A DNA stretch of 64,000 nucleotides from Mucilaginibacter sp. MD40 (GTDB lineage: Bacteria; Bacteroidota; Bacteroidia; Sphingobacteriales; Sphingobacteriaceae): positions 3,305,852 through 3,369,851 of the forward strand of contig NZ_NRSW01000001.1 in the NCBI RefSeq assembly GCF_002288635.1, written 5' to 3'. Each line of letters opens with the position of its first letter. Position 1 is the stretch's first letter. Shown in pieces: positions 10,259 through 18,670 of the stretch. Position numbers and translations under genes: made by a program. The notes below the pieces were generated by a model. It worked only from the letters and a program-made list of their open reading frames with translations. It did no database searches and was not told the DNA's origin.

Positions 10259-12094
10259 TTATTTATTGTTTAATGGTAGTGTATAATAAAATGTAGTTCC
10301 TTTTCCCGGCTCGCTTGATACATTAATAGTGCCTTTAAGTTTCTCCAGCAACTCCCGGGCAATGGTCATGGCCATACCTGCCCCACCTACACTGCCATTT
10401 GTTGCCGTTTTGCGAAAAAAGAATATTTGCGATAGCTGAGCAGGCGACATGCCCGGCCCTTTATCAATTACCGATACTGTTACGTTAATATGATCTACCC
10501 TTGCCTTTATGTAAATAATTGCGCCTGCCGGAGAATACTTTACGGCATTATGCAGCAGGTTACGGTTAACAAACTGGAGTATTTCTTTATCCGTATTCAA
10601 ATGCAGCATCGGGTCAATATCATATTCAATGCTTAAGCGCGAAGCTGAAAGCATTGAGGTAAAAAAAGATCCGGTTTCTTTCCAAGCCTTCAATAGCGGT
10701 ATATCATCGCTGCTAAAATGGTATCCATCTGAATGCTCTTTTATCCAAACGAGTAAATTATCAAAAGTGAGCAGCACATGGCGCAGATCATTTTCCAAGC
10801 CAGCAAACAGTTCAGCAGCCTCTTCTTTATCTAAGCTGTCATCGCGAAGGAGTTCGATCATGCCCAAGGTTGCGCTTAACGGCGAACGGAAATCATGTGC
10901 AAGTACGGATATTAAACGGTTTTTAAACCGATCATTATCTGCCAGTTGCAGACCTGTAATTTTAGCTTTCCTGTATTGTATAACGGTTATTACTAATAAT
11001 ACGCACATAATTACTGCAAGCCCGACAAGCGAGGCGATCCACCTGGATTTGATTGCATTTTTGGCCTCGAGCAAACGTAAACCAGATTGAGCAGAAGTGT
11101 AATTCAGGTAATCTCCTATAAAACGGTCATAACCGGCATTTTCCTTTTCCAGTTCTTTAACCAATAGTTTGTGATAATACAACGAACTGTCGTTATTGTG
11201 CTTTACTTCATAGGCATTGATCAGATCGCCGAGTACTTCCTTTTTCCAAAAAGAATATTCGTTACGGCTGGCCACTTCATATATCCTGCGGTTGACATTT
11301 AAAGCGCTATCCGTAAGTTTAAGCGCTTTGTAATAACGTGATCTTAGCCCAAGTGCTTCCAGGTAATGATAATCCCAACCCTTGCTTACTGCTGTTTGCT
11401 GCACGCTGTCTATAAAACGCCGGGCTTCCTTAAGTTTATTTTGGCTTAGCAAGCGATCTGCCTTTTGTTGTTGTATAGCCAGCAAAGCTCTTTCGTCTTT
11501 AAAACGCCTGGCCACAGCCGTTGCCTTTTGGAGATAATAATTAACAGAATCATCAGACAAACCGGGGTTAAGCGCCGCGTAGTTTATATATGTCATGGAG
11601 GTAACCGAATCTGTAGCCACTCGCTGTGATAACTTAAGCGATTTACGCGTAAATGCGGTACGTTTTATGCTATCACCTAAAAAATCATAAACTATGGCCT
11701 GGTTCATTAATGACTCCATCATGTTAGCGGTATCAGGCATAGAAGCGAACAACTGGTAGGATTTGGCGTAATTACTTAAAGCCTGGCTATACAATCCTTT
11801 TAAAAGCAAACCCGCGCCCAGGTTAGAGTATGCAAACGCCATCCCCTTTTTATAATGGAGACGTGTTGCTATCTGTAAGCCTTTTATACCATATGATAGC
11901 GTACTATCGGCACTATTCAGATGTAACTGGAAACCCAGATTATTATAAGTATCTATATATTTAAGAGAATCTTTTGCCGAAGCCAGTTGAGAACGCAAGA
12001 ATGTTATATCCTTTCTTTGAGCAAGCGCCCCATTGCCATTCAGAAATAGTGATACGGATATTAATAACGTAATGATAAGGGGGCTTCTTTTCAT
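10259..12094 (-). CDS. TPR-containing sensor histidine kinase
   Basis: 611 residues. A signal peptide (cleaved near GALAQ) is followed by a periplasmic array of TPR-like helices at about 30-345, one transmembrane helix at about 352-372, and a cytoplasmic kinase. The H-box is LISVLAHDFRSPLSATLG with His400. The N-box is NRNLLHNAVKYSP and the G-boxes are DKGPGMSP and GGAGMAMTIARELLEKLKG. This domain order is common in Bacteroidota orphan kinases that sense through TPR folds. No response regulator is adjacent in the same direction; the nearest is the pair at 12158-14082, which already has its own kinase. It ends in YYTLPLNNK with no response-regulator domain attached. Confidence 0.9.
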   Translation of the reverse strand: MKRSPLIITLLISVSLFLNGNGALAQRKDITFLRSQLASAKDSLKYIDTYNNLGFQLHLNSADSTLSYGIKGLQIATRLHYKKGMAFAYSNLGAGLLLKGLYSQALSNYAKSYQLFASMPDTANMMESLMNQAIVYDFLGDSIKRTAFTRKSLKLSQRVATDSVTSMTYINYAALNPGLSDDSVNYYLQKATAVARRFKDERALLAIQQQKADRLLSQNKLKEARRFIDSVQQTAVSKGWDYHYLEALGLRSRYYKALKLTDSALNVNRRIYEVASRNEYSFWKKEVLGDLINAYEVKHNNDSSLYYHKLLVKELEKENAGYDRFIGDYLNYTSAQSGLRLLEAKNAIKSRWIASLVGLAVIMCVLLVITVIQYRKAKITGLQLADNDRFKNRLISVLAHDFRSPLSATLGMIELLRDDSLDKEEAAELFAGLENDLRHVLLTFDNLLVWIKEHSDGYHFSSDDIPLLKAWKETGSFFTSMLSASRLSIEYDIDPMLHLNTDKEILQFVNRNLLHNAVKYSPAGAIIYIKARVDHINVTVSVIDKGPGMSPAQLSQIFFFRKTATNGSVGGAGMAMTIARELLEKLKGTINVSSEPGKGTTFYYTLPLNNK

Positions 12095-12157
12095 CTTACT
12101 AATATAACAGTATTCATTTTGGCGTAAAAGTTAATATAACGAATTACACTTACCGCT

Positions 12158-13408
12158 TCAAAAACTGATGATAAAACAATGAAGGCCATTATTAAACTCA
12201 TAGCTAAGCCGCCAACCGTACAGGTTACATATGTTTTTAACAAGAGTTAACCCCAACCCTGTACCATCAGAATTTTTAGACTTTTCAAACCTGTTAAATA
12301 TGGCATCTCCATTGAGTGGGTTTGCGGCGCCAGTATTACAAAACACCAATTCATCTTTGTTTAGTTTAATTTGAATATGGCCACCTTTAATATTATGCCT
12401 TATAGCATTACTGTACAGGTTATTGAGCAATATATCCAACAGATATGTGCTGGCTTTTAATTGCTTATTACTAATTTCGGTATCAGCAGTAAGCTCACGC
12501 TCCGAAAACATATCCTGAAATTGCCTGTATTTTTCATTCACGAAGTAATTAAAATTCACTAATTCCGCTTCCGGGACCAGGTCATTCTCAATCTTTACCA
12601 GTAAAAGCAAAGTTTCATTAAGGCGCGATAGTTTATTGGCTGCACTGTATATATCCTGTATCTGTTCATACTGCTCACTTACAAGTCTTTCGTCCTGTAT
12701 CAGGGTATCGAGTTTTGAAGTGATCACTGATAGCGGGGTAAGCATTTCATGTGAAGCATTCTCCGTAAAAAGTTTAAGATTATGGTATTCACCACTCACT
12801 CTTTTGGTCATGAGTTCAACAGCTTTGTCTAACTCGTTAAATTCATCAACCTTGCTTTTTACAGGTGTGAATGTATTTTGATCTGAAACATTAAATGCCT
12901 TTAAATGATCAAGCACCACATAAAAAGGCCTCCACAGATCACTTAACAAATACCGGTTTACAATAAACAACACAATAAATAAACCCAGCATCAGCACGAT
13001 AGTTATGGTAGCGATGGTCTGTAAAAGAGATTGTGTACTTTCTTTAGAGATGATGATCACGAACCGGTAATGCGATCCATTAAAAGTTAAGGTCCCCTCT
13101 ACTCCCCTGCCTTCATGTTCGGTTTTAAGCTTTGGTGCAACATATACGGTATCAAAAAATCGTGTGGGTATAGGTTTGCCTTTAAGCCGCTCAAATGATG
13201 TACGGTCATCGTCCATATCAGTTGGCGTAGGGAATTGACTATGAAGGTGTACATATTCCGTTACCTCGGCCACTTCTTCTGACAGATGGTCGTCAAGCAA
13301 AGCAGATGCTATCCGGTTAATGGCAAAAAAGTAAACAATAGCGCCAATAATAAGCACCGATAATGTAACTACAATGGTAACCCGGTTATATCGAGCAGCT
13401 AACTTCAT
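12158..13408 (-). CDS. Sensor histidine kinase of a two-component pair
   Basis: 416 residues with transmembrane helices at about 10-30 and 132-150 enclosing a periplasmic domain of about 100 residues, a HAMP-like linker, and an H-box FTENASHEMLTPLSVI with His220. The ATP-binding part shows LLNNLYSNAIRHN and GTGLGLTLVKNIC. The start codon overlaps the stop of the response regulator gene by 4 bp (ATGA), so the two are translationally coupled. The partner's divergent neighbour is a cytochrome b561-like gene, and phased repeats sit in the shared upstream region, so redox or electron-transfer control is plausible but not shown. Confidence 0.9.
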   Translation of the reverse strand: MKLAARYNRVTIVVTLSVLIIGAIVYFFAINRIASALLDDHLSEEVAEVTEYVHLHSQFPTPTDMDDDRTSFERLKGKPIPTRFFDTVYVAPKLKTEHEGRGVEGTLTFNGSHYRFVIIISKESTQSLLQTIATITIVLMLGLFIVLFIVNRYLLSDLWRPFYVVLDHLKAFNVSDQNTFTPVKSKVDEFNELDKAVELMTKRVSGEYHNLKLFTENASHEMLTPLSVITSKLDTLIQDERLVSEQYEQIQDIYSAANKLSRLNETLLLLVKIENDLVPEAELVNFNYFVNEKYRQFQDMFSERELTADTEISNKQLKASTYLLDILLNNLYSNAIRHNIKGGHIQIKLNKDELVFCNTGAANPLNGDAIFNRFEKSKNSDGTGLGLTLVKNICNLYGWRLSYEFNNGLHCFIISF

Positions 13409-14082
13409 GCGTCAGTAAATTTGTAACCTATTCCGTAAACCGAGTGCAGGTAATCATTAGCAGTGAGTTCCAGGAGTTTTTTGCGCAGATTTTTAATGTG
13501 TGAATACAAGAAATCGAAATTATCATGAACGTCTATCTCATCGCCCCACAAATGTTCGGCAAGTGCTGTTTTTGCTACTACTTTTCCTTTATTGGCCATA
13601 AAGTACAAAAGCATGTCAAACTCTTTACGCGTAAGTATTACATGGCTGCCATTTACGGTTACCGTACGTTCTATTAAGTTAAGCACAATTTCATTAAAAA
13701 CCAAGTTGTTATTACCCTTGGCTAACTTACGCCTGTAAATGGCTACCATCCTCGCTTTTAGCTCAGCAAGGTGGAATGGTTTTACCATGTAATCATCGGC
13801 ACCTATATTTAGCCCTTTTAAACGGTCGTCGAGCGAATTTCGGGCCGAAATAATGATCACCGCTTCGTTACGGCGCTCTGTTCTGAGATAGTTAAGCAGT
13901 TCAAATCCCTCACCATCCGGCAGTCCTATGTCCAGCAAAATAAAATCATACTGGTAACAAGCCAGCTTAGCAAGTGCGCCATTCAGATCGCTGCTGCTTT
14001 CGCAAACATTATTATCCTCGTTCAGATAGCTGAGCATATTTTCCCTCAGGCCCTGCTCATCTTCAACAACTAATATTTTCAC
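13405..14082 (-). CDS. OmpR/PhoB-family response regulator
   Basis: 225 residues from a GTG start. The receiver domain has the acidic pair VVEDE (Glu7/Asp8), phospho-acceptor Asp51 in FILLDIGLPDG, and the conserved Lys in DYMVKPF. A winged-helix output domain follows (VILTRKEFDMLLYFMANKGKVV, DFLYSHIKNLRKKL, VYGIGYKF). It is followed with a 4-bp overlap by its kinase. The intergenic region with the divergent cytochrome gene carries three TACAGTA words spaced 44 and 11 bp apart, a layout expected of an OmpR-type binding site, so autoregulation and control of the cytochrome are likely. Confidence 0.93.
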   Translation of the reverse strand: MKILVVEDEQGLRENMLSYLNEDNNVCESSSDLNGALAKLACYQYDFILLDIGLPDGEGFELLNYLRTERRNEAVIIISARNSLDDRLKGLNIGADDYMVKPFHLAELKARMVAIYRRKLAKGNNNLVFNEIVLNLIERTVTVNGSHVILTRKEFDMLLYFMANKGKVVAKTALAEHLWGDEIDVHDNFDFLYSHIKNLRKKLLELTANDYLHSVYGIGYKFTDA

Positions 14083-14115
14083 TTTAACTTATATGTGTTT
14101 GCCAAGGCTTAAAAA

Positions 14116-14193
14116 TACAGTAAAAAATAAGCTTTGCTTTAGTAAACATTTATTACCTGTACAGTATTTCTACAGTATCAGTTGCTATTTTAG
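14116..14193 (+). promoter_or_regulatory. Candidate response-regulator site and promoter upstream of the cytochrome gene
   Basis: TACAGTA occurs at 14116, 14160 and 14171. The last two extend to TACAGTAT with an 11-bp period, and the first is 44 bp (four periods) upstream, so all would lie on one face of the helix. TATTTTAG at 14186-14193 matches the Bacteroidota -7 element TAnnTTTG at all but one defined base and lies just downstream of the repeats. The gene start is at 14215. Regulation by the adjacent OmpR-type regulator is inferred. Confidence 0.5.
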
Positions 14194-14214
14194 CTATACA
14201 TATACTTATATACC

Positions 14215-14895
14215 ATGACAGTTATTGAACCTACTAATAAAGAAGCACAGGAAACCCCTAAAAATAAGCGTTACTCGGTATCTATCCGGCTTTGGCACTG
14301 GCTAAACTTTATTGTTGTTAGCGGTTCACTGCTTACTGTGCTGATTAATGCTACGATCACCGATGACCGAAACGTAAACGGTATCATCAGTACCGAACTT
14401 CAAAAAAACGGCGTAAGCTTAACAGCCAAACAGGGCAAAAGCGCCGCGCATGCCCTTAGCGATAGCGTATGGGCTGTACATATTTATTTTGGCTATGTGT
14501 TAGCGGCTTTGTTCTTATTCAGGATCATACTGGAATTTTTTGAACTTGCCGACCAAAAACTTATCAGAAAGATAAAGGCAGCCTACCATCAATATCACGT
14601 AATTAAGCAAAACCGCATGGTAGCAAGGCATGAGTTAACGGTTAAAAGCCTTTACGCGACATTCTATGTATTGCTGTTTATTATGGTAATTACCGGTTTG
14701 TTCCTGGCTTTTGAGGATGCATTGGTGGCTTACCGTTCTATTCGCCATTCCGTTAAAGAGGTACATGGCTTTTGCATGTACCTCATTCTGGCTTTTATAT
14801 TTGTGCACCTGTTAGGTGTTATTCTGGCCGAGCAAAAAGACGGTCGCGGTATTGTATCAGACATGATCAACGGCGGCGACAGCTCTAAAGCTTAA
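14215..14895 (+). CDS. Cytochrome b561/Ni-Fe-hydrogenase b-type membrane protein
   Basis: 226 residues with four predicted transmembrane helices. The first holds His in IRLWHWLNFIVV, the second in VWAVHIYFGYVL, the third is YATFYVLLFIMVITGLFLAF, and the fourth has HGFCMYLILAFIFVHLLGV. Paired histidines in the helices are the expected haem-b ligands of the PF01292-type family. Such proteins pass electrons between the quinone pool and periplasmic redox partners. It starts a plus-strand unit divergent from the two-component pair and converges (1 bp apart) on the DUF3570 operon, which encodes thioredoxin, ApbE and Rieske proteins. That suggests a shared redox role. Its electron partner is not identified. 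Confidence 0.85.
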   Translation: MTVIEPTNKEAQETPKNKRYSVSIRLWHWLNFIVVSGSLLTVLINATITDDRNVNGIISTELQKNGVSLTAKQGKSAAHALSDSVWAVHIYFGYVLAALFLFRIILEFFELADQKLIRKIKAAYHQYHVIKQNRMVARHELTVKSLYATFYVLLFIMVITGLFLAFEDALVAYRSIRHSVKEVHGFCMYLILAFIFVHLLGVILAEQKDGRGIVSDMINGGDSSKA

Positions 14896-14896
14896 A

Positions 14897-16123
14897 CTAT
14901 TTAAACTTTAAGGCCAGCGTTATAATATTTGAATTTAACCCGGTTGACCGCATGTAATGGCCCGCACGCAGTTCTAACGAGGTAAAGTGAGCGTTGCCAA
15001 ATACACCGTTAGGTGGCGACAAACGCAAATTAGCACCAACAAAATTACTATGCAGGGTAGATAGGTCGTAATCGCTGGTATAAAATTCAGCTGAAGGGTC
15101 ATGCTGCCCGTAAGGAGCAAAATACTTTGTACCCACCTGAGTATTATACCGGTAAAATGGACTAACCGACACGAACGACGAAAATTTAACCGGTATCTCT
15201 ATTTCAGCCGTGTTCGCTCGTATACCCCAGTTATCCATGTAATAGCGGTAAAAGGCACGGATAATAAAATGATCGTCAAGGAAGTAATTCATTCGTAAGC
15301 CAATAGGTAGCTTATAACGGCTATCGGGTAGGTTTTCCACCCTCTCAGTACCATCAGTGAAGTAATCGCGCTGGTACCTGGTAGCCAGCAAACCGTGCTG
15401 ATATGATGGCTCAACAATCAAAGCGGCCTGCAGGCGCGTACTTAGCACCTGCGACAGGGAGAATGAGGTGCTGTAAGAGTCACGCGGTTTGTAATCTACG
15501 GGGCGCTTATCATGCTCAGAGCCTGAACCATAACCCTCCGGACGCAGCTCAACAGGCAGGATAACTTTCCAGGTATCCAGGAAAACCTGTGCTTTAAAGT
15601 CGAACTGCGTATTCTTATCCTTTGATAGGCGCGTAAAGTTGATACCACCGCCGAATGACTGATAGTCAAACTCGTGAGAGTATGACGCGGTTAAACCAAA
15701 AGCGTTACCAGTTTTGTCGTTTGATACCGTCCAGTTTAATGACGGATAAATACGGGTGTCCTGCATAGATGCTGATGACACACTGCTAGGATCGATCTTG
15801 TCTGACGATGCCGAGGTATAGTGGTCAACACCTAACTCAAAGTTAAAGGTATGCTTCTTACCAGACTGGCTGTATTTCGACATTTGCAGATCAAACGTGT
15901 TGGCAAAATCCGTCAGCTTTTCGGTTCCTATACCGCCGGTTACAGCGGAGTTGTTTCCATTTTGATGGTAATATGCCGATATAAAATTGATCTCATCGAT
16001 CTTCAGCTTTCTACGTTCGTAGCTGCTTGAGTCTTCCTTAACCGGTTGGGGCGGGTTGGTTTGGGCATGTGATGCCAGTATACCCAAATACATGGCTATA
16101 ACACCTAAATATAATTTTTTCAT
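14897..16123 (-). CDS. DUF3570 outer-membrane beta-barrel-like protein
   Basis: 408 residues with a signal peptide ending in ASHAQ. The mature part is rich in alternating aromatic/polar strands (NAFGLTASYSHEFDYQSFGGGINFTR, FFLDDHFIIRAFYRYYMDNWG) and ends in LNSNIITLALKFK, as expected for an outer-membrane beta barrel. I recognise it as DUF3570, a family usually found with a small DUF4266 lipoprotein, a thioredoxin and ApbE. All of these lie upstream here in order on the same strand, and it is the last gene of that run. Function unknown; an outer-membrane component of an electron-transfer or metal-related system is an inference from context. Confidence 0.85.
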   Translation of the reverse strand: MKKLYLGVIAMYLGILASHAQTNPPQPVKEDSSSYERRKLKIDEINFISAYYHQNGNNSAVTGGIGTEKLTDFANTFDLQMSKYSQSGKKHTFNFELGVDHYTSASSDKIDPSSVSSASMQDTRIYPSLNWTVSNDKTGNAFGLTASYSHEFDYQSFGGGINFTRLSKDKNTQFDFKAQVFLDTWKVILPVELRPEGYGSGSEHDKRPVDYKPRDSYSTSFSLSQVLSTRLQAALIVEPSYQHGLLATRYQRDYFTDGTERVENLPDSRYKLPIGLRMNYFLDDHFIIRAFYRYYMDNWGIRANTAEIEIPVKFSSFVSVSPFYRYNTQVGTKYFAPYGQHDPSAEFYTSDYDLSTLHSNFVGANLRLSPPNGVFGNAHFTSLELRAGHYMRSTGLNSNIITLALKFK

Positions 16124-16141
16124 CCTGCTTTATCCGGTTAA

Positions 16142-16369
16142 TTAATTACAACCGCAGCCACCGCCGCTTTTACCACCATTAGCACCAGAACCACCTTCGC
16201 GGTAGAGCTGGAAACTTTGCTCAAATTTTTGTGATTTACGTGCCGTAAGATCCATCTCGGCATCGTTAAGCCGGTTTTTCTGGTAAGGTTTTACTGATAC
16301 GCAGGCCGTAAGGCTGCATGCTGCTAAAAGGCAAATAGCAGCAGTTATACGCAGGGGCTTTTTTATCAT
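16142..16369 (-). CDS. DUF4266 small lipoprotein with glycine-rich CGC tail
   Basis: 75 residues. The N-terminus is a lipoprotein signal (AAICLLAACSLTAC), followed by SVKPYQKNRLNDAEMDLTAR and SFQLYREGGSGANGG, which match the DUF4266 pattern as I know it. The C-terminus is GKSGGGCGCN: two cysteines in a Gly-rich tail that could bind metal or be modified. It sits 18 bp upstream of DUF3570 and 2 bp downstream of apbE, so it is operonic with both. No flavinylation motif (D-G-x-S-G-A-T type) is visible in it, so a role as an ApbE substrate is not supported by sequence. Confidence 0.82.
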   Translation of the reverse strand: MIKKPLRITAAICLLAACSLTACVSVKPYQKNRLNDAEMDLTARKSQKFEQSFQLYREGGSGANGGKSGGGCGCN

Positions 16370-16371
16370 GC

Positions 16372-17322
16372 TTATTTTATATTTATATTTTTAGAAGTGT
16401 ACAGCTTATTATCATCTGTAATAATTATGCAGGCAATATGCTGGAGCTGGTTAATCAGATCAAGCCCTACGTAAGCACCCATTACAGTTACAGGCGTGGC
16501 CATAGCATCGGCAAATTCAGCGCTCGGGCTTATAATACTTACGCTTTTGATGCCACTCACGGGCAGGCCTGTTTTAGGGTCAATAGTATGGGAATACCGT
16601 TTTCCGTCAATAACCACATACTTAGCGTAGTTGCCTGACGTAGCTATAGCCATGTTGCTAATATTAAGTGTAGAAAAAGGTAGGCTAGCCTGGTCGGGGT
16701 CGGCAATAGCAATTGTCCAGGGCTTGCCACCAGGTTGTGTTCCCCAGGTAATCAGGTCGCCGGCGGCATTCACAATACCGCTTTTAACACCCCGGGCCGT
16801 TAAAAGAGCTTTAGCTTTGTCTGCCGCGTAACCTTTGCCAATACCGCCAAAACCAATACGCATACCCTTTTCTTTCAGAAACACAGTACAACGCCTTGCA
16901 TCAAGCCCTACATTTTTGTAATTAATAAGCCTAACCGCGTTTTTAGCTGTTTCGGCATCGGGCAAGGCTTTCATATTAAGATCAAAGTTCCAAAGGCTTT
17001 TATCAATTGAGCCGTAGGTAATATCAAAAGCGCCCTGTGTAAGCTCACTTATCCTCAGAGCTCTTTCAATCAGTTCAAATACCTCCTTGTCAACCTCAAC
17101 AGGTGCTATACCAGCCATGGCGTTTATCCTGTTGGTTTGGCTGCTCTCATCATAGGTGGTAAGCAAACGCTCTATCCGCCTTATCTCCTCAACGGCGGCA
17201 TCAATATGCGCTTCAGCGGTAATCTTGTCAGTATCAACAACGGTGATCTCAAACCGATTGCCCATCAGTTTAAGCACACTCTTGTGCACGGTTTCGGCTA
17301 TTGTGCCGTCAGTTACCTGCAT
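16372..17322 (-). CDS. apbE: ApbE-family FAD:protein FMN transferase
   Basis: 316 residues. Family motifs include LKLMGNRFEITV near the N-terminus, GGIGKGYAADKAKALL in the middle, the stretch SGNYAKYVVIDGKRYSHTID followed by PKTGLPV, and ADAMATPVTVMGA near the end. ApbE transfers FMN from FAD to Thr/Ser of target proteins. It begins inside the end of the thioredoxin gene (14-bp overlap). Oddly it has no signal peptide, although most ApbE proteins are periplasmic lipoproteins. An in-frame stop lies 8 codons upstream of the ATG, so the start cannot be moved far. It may act in the cytoplasm or have lost its leader. No target with a clear flavinylation motif was seen nearby. Confidence 0.9.
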   Translation of the reverse strand: MQVTDGTIAETVHKSVLKLMGNRFEITVVDTDKITAEAHIDAAVEEIRRIERLLTTYDESSQTNRINAMAGIAPVEVDKEVFELIERALRISELTQGAFDITYGSIDKSLWNFDLNMKALPDAETAKNAVRLINYKNVGLDARRCTVFLKEKGMRIGFGGIGKGYAADKAKALLTARGVKSGIVNAAGDLITWGTQPGGKPWTIAIADPDQASLPFSTLNISNMAIATSGNYAKYVVIDGKRYSHTIDPKTGLPVSGIKSVSIISPSAEFADAMATPVTVMGAYVGLDLINQLQHIACIIITDDNKLYTSKNINIK

Positions 17323-17749
17323 GTGTGGTTTCGGTGATTTGTGCTACAAACTTTTCCGGGCTAACGTTAGGGAAGCCTTCCCAGGTTTTAACCACTTTTC
17401 CATTTTCATCAACCAGTAAAGTAAGCGGGAATTCTCCGTTAGGGTTGTATTTATCGGCCAGCGCCTCGTTACGTTTTACCTGATCTTTAGGTAGTTGGTT
17501 CTTCTTTTGCCTCGGGAAATCGGCCCTTACCAGCAAAAGGTGGTCAGCAGCATAATCTTCAAATGTTTTGGTTTCTAAAATTTCCTTACGGGTACGTATG
17601 CAAGGCCCGCACCAGTCGCTGCCCGAAAAATTAATGAGAATATATTTATGTGTGCGCTGCGCTTCCTTTTGTGTTTCATTAAAATCGCCCGACCAGTTTA
17701 CAACGGGCGCAGACAACCAAAAAAGAGCAATAACAAGTAGATTTTTCAT
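17309..17749 (-). CDS. Exported thioredoxin-fold protein
   Basis: 146 residues with an N-terminal hydrophobic leader (MKNLLVIALFWLSAPVV). The thioredoxin fold has the active site SGSDWCGPCIRTRKEIL and the downstream cis-Pro region GEFPLTLLVDENGKVV. The pattern resembles the thioredoxin-7/DUF255-like family that uses WCGPC to reduce or isomerise periplasmic thiols. It overlaps apbE by 14 bp and lies 19 bp from the Rieske gene, all on the minus strand, so it is part of the DUF3570/DUF4266 operon. A likely role is keeping cysteines of the cluster's exported proteins, such as the CGCN tail of DUF4266, in the right redox state; this is inferred. Confidence 0.88.
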   Translation of the reverse strand: MKNLLVIALFWLSAPVVNWSGDFNETQKEAQRTHKYILINFSGSDWCGPCIRTRKEILETKTFEDYAADHLLLVRADFPRQKKNQLPKDQVKRNEALADKYNPNGEFPLTLLVDENGKVVKTWEGFPNVSPEKFVAQITETTHAGN

Positions 17750-17768
17750 TTAATGCAATGATTTATAG

Positions 17769-18191
17769 TTATGAATAAACCCTTAACGATGTACCGGTAA
17801 CCGTAGTATTGTATACTGTTAAAGATCTGTTGGTTGGGCCGCTGGTTACCGTACCGTTTTCAGTAAATGTGGCGCCGTGGTTGTTGCAATAAAACTGATG
17901 GTTACCGGACTGGTAAACTAAAGGGTAGCTTTCATGTGTGCAGGATTGTTGCACTGCTATATAAGCGCCGGTTGTGGTACGTGCTACTAAAACACCATTT
18001 GAAACCAGGTAACCGCCATTAGTGCCCAATGCCGCATTAGCCGACGCGCTCAAATCAAGTGTAAAATCTACATTGGCAGGCGCCGAGGACGAAGGCCCAT
18101 TACCAGAACCTTTACTGCAGCCAATACAACTCAATACCGATAAAGCTACCGCACCTGCGCCTATGGCTGAGAAGAACTCCTTCCTGTCCAT
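17769..18191 (-). CDS. Rieske [2Fe-2S] lipoprotein
   Basis: The ATG at 18191 (MDRKEFFSAIGAGAVALS) gives 140 residues; an in-frame ATG at 18209 is the alternative. The leader ends in VLSCIGC, a lipoprotein or Tat-like signal. The cluster ligands are clear: C84-T-H86 and C102-N-N-H105, separated by 15 residues (SCTHESYPLVYQ, FYCNNHGATF), followed by GTVTSGPTNRSLTVY. Small exported Rieske ferredoxins pass single electrons. It is the first gene of the minus-strand redox operon leading into thioredoxin, apbE, DUF4266 and DUF3570. Its donor or acceptor is not identified. Confidence 0.87.
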   Translation of the reverse strand: MDRKEFFSAIGAGAVALSVLSCIGCSKGSGNGPSSSAPANVDFTLDLSASANAALGTNGGYLVSNGVLVARTTTGAYIAVQQSCTHESYPLVYQSGNHQFYCNNHGATFTENGTVTSGPTNRSLTVYNTTVTGTSLRVYS

Positions 18192-18670
18192 TGTTTTTTT
18201 TACTTCCATATCAAACCGCGACTGTTTTATTATTGCAAATACAACTATTTGTAAGTGCCGCACCAGCAATACAAGTTTAAACGTCAATTCTGTATTAAAT
18301 ATGAAATTCCCCTTTTAAAGGTTCTTTTAACAGATTTTAACACTTCTATGATCAGTAGCTCCTGCGCTTATTTTATGAGGTCTATTGCTCCAAAAATTCC
18401 GGTTAAGTTTCCTTTACACCTGGATATTTTTTACTTATATACCTGGTACCGAAAAATGCACAATAGCGCGCCAACAGAATAATCATTTTGATGAATTTCA
18501 TCACTCAATAATAGAAAATTAGTACGTTCTTAATAGTTTCTAATAACTTTCTAATAAAGTAACTGCTTATTTTAAATTTTTGTATAAAAACAGTCAATTT
18601 TTTATCAATTCCAACCTTTTATAAGACTTTTCCCCACTCATTGGCATCATTAATGGTTATATTTGCCCCG
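18192..18670. other. Intergenic region between Rieske gene and small exported protein
   Basis: This AT-rich divergent spacer of about 480 bp holds the promoters of the leftward redox operon and the rightward small gene. Short open frames occur but none has convincing protein character. I see no repeat, hairpin or RNA gene that stands out. Confidence 0.4.

Noticed and set aside
10629-11090. 153-residue plus-strand open frame
   Set aside because: It lies wholly inside the TPR kinase coding sequence on the other strand and shows no protein features.
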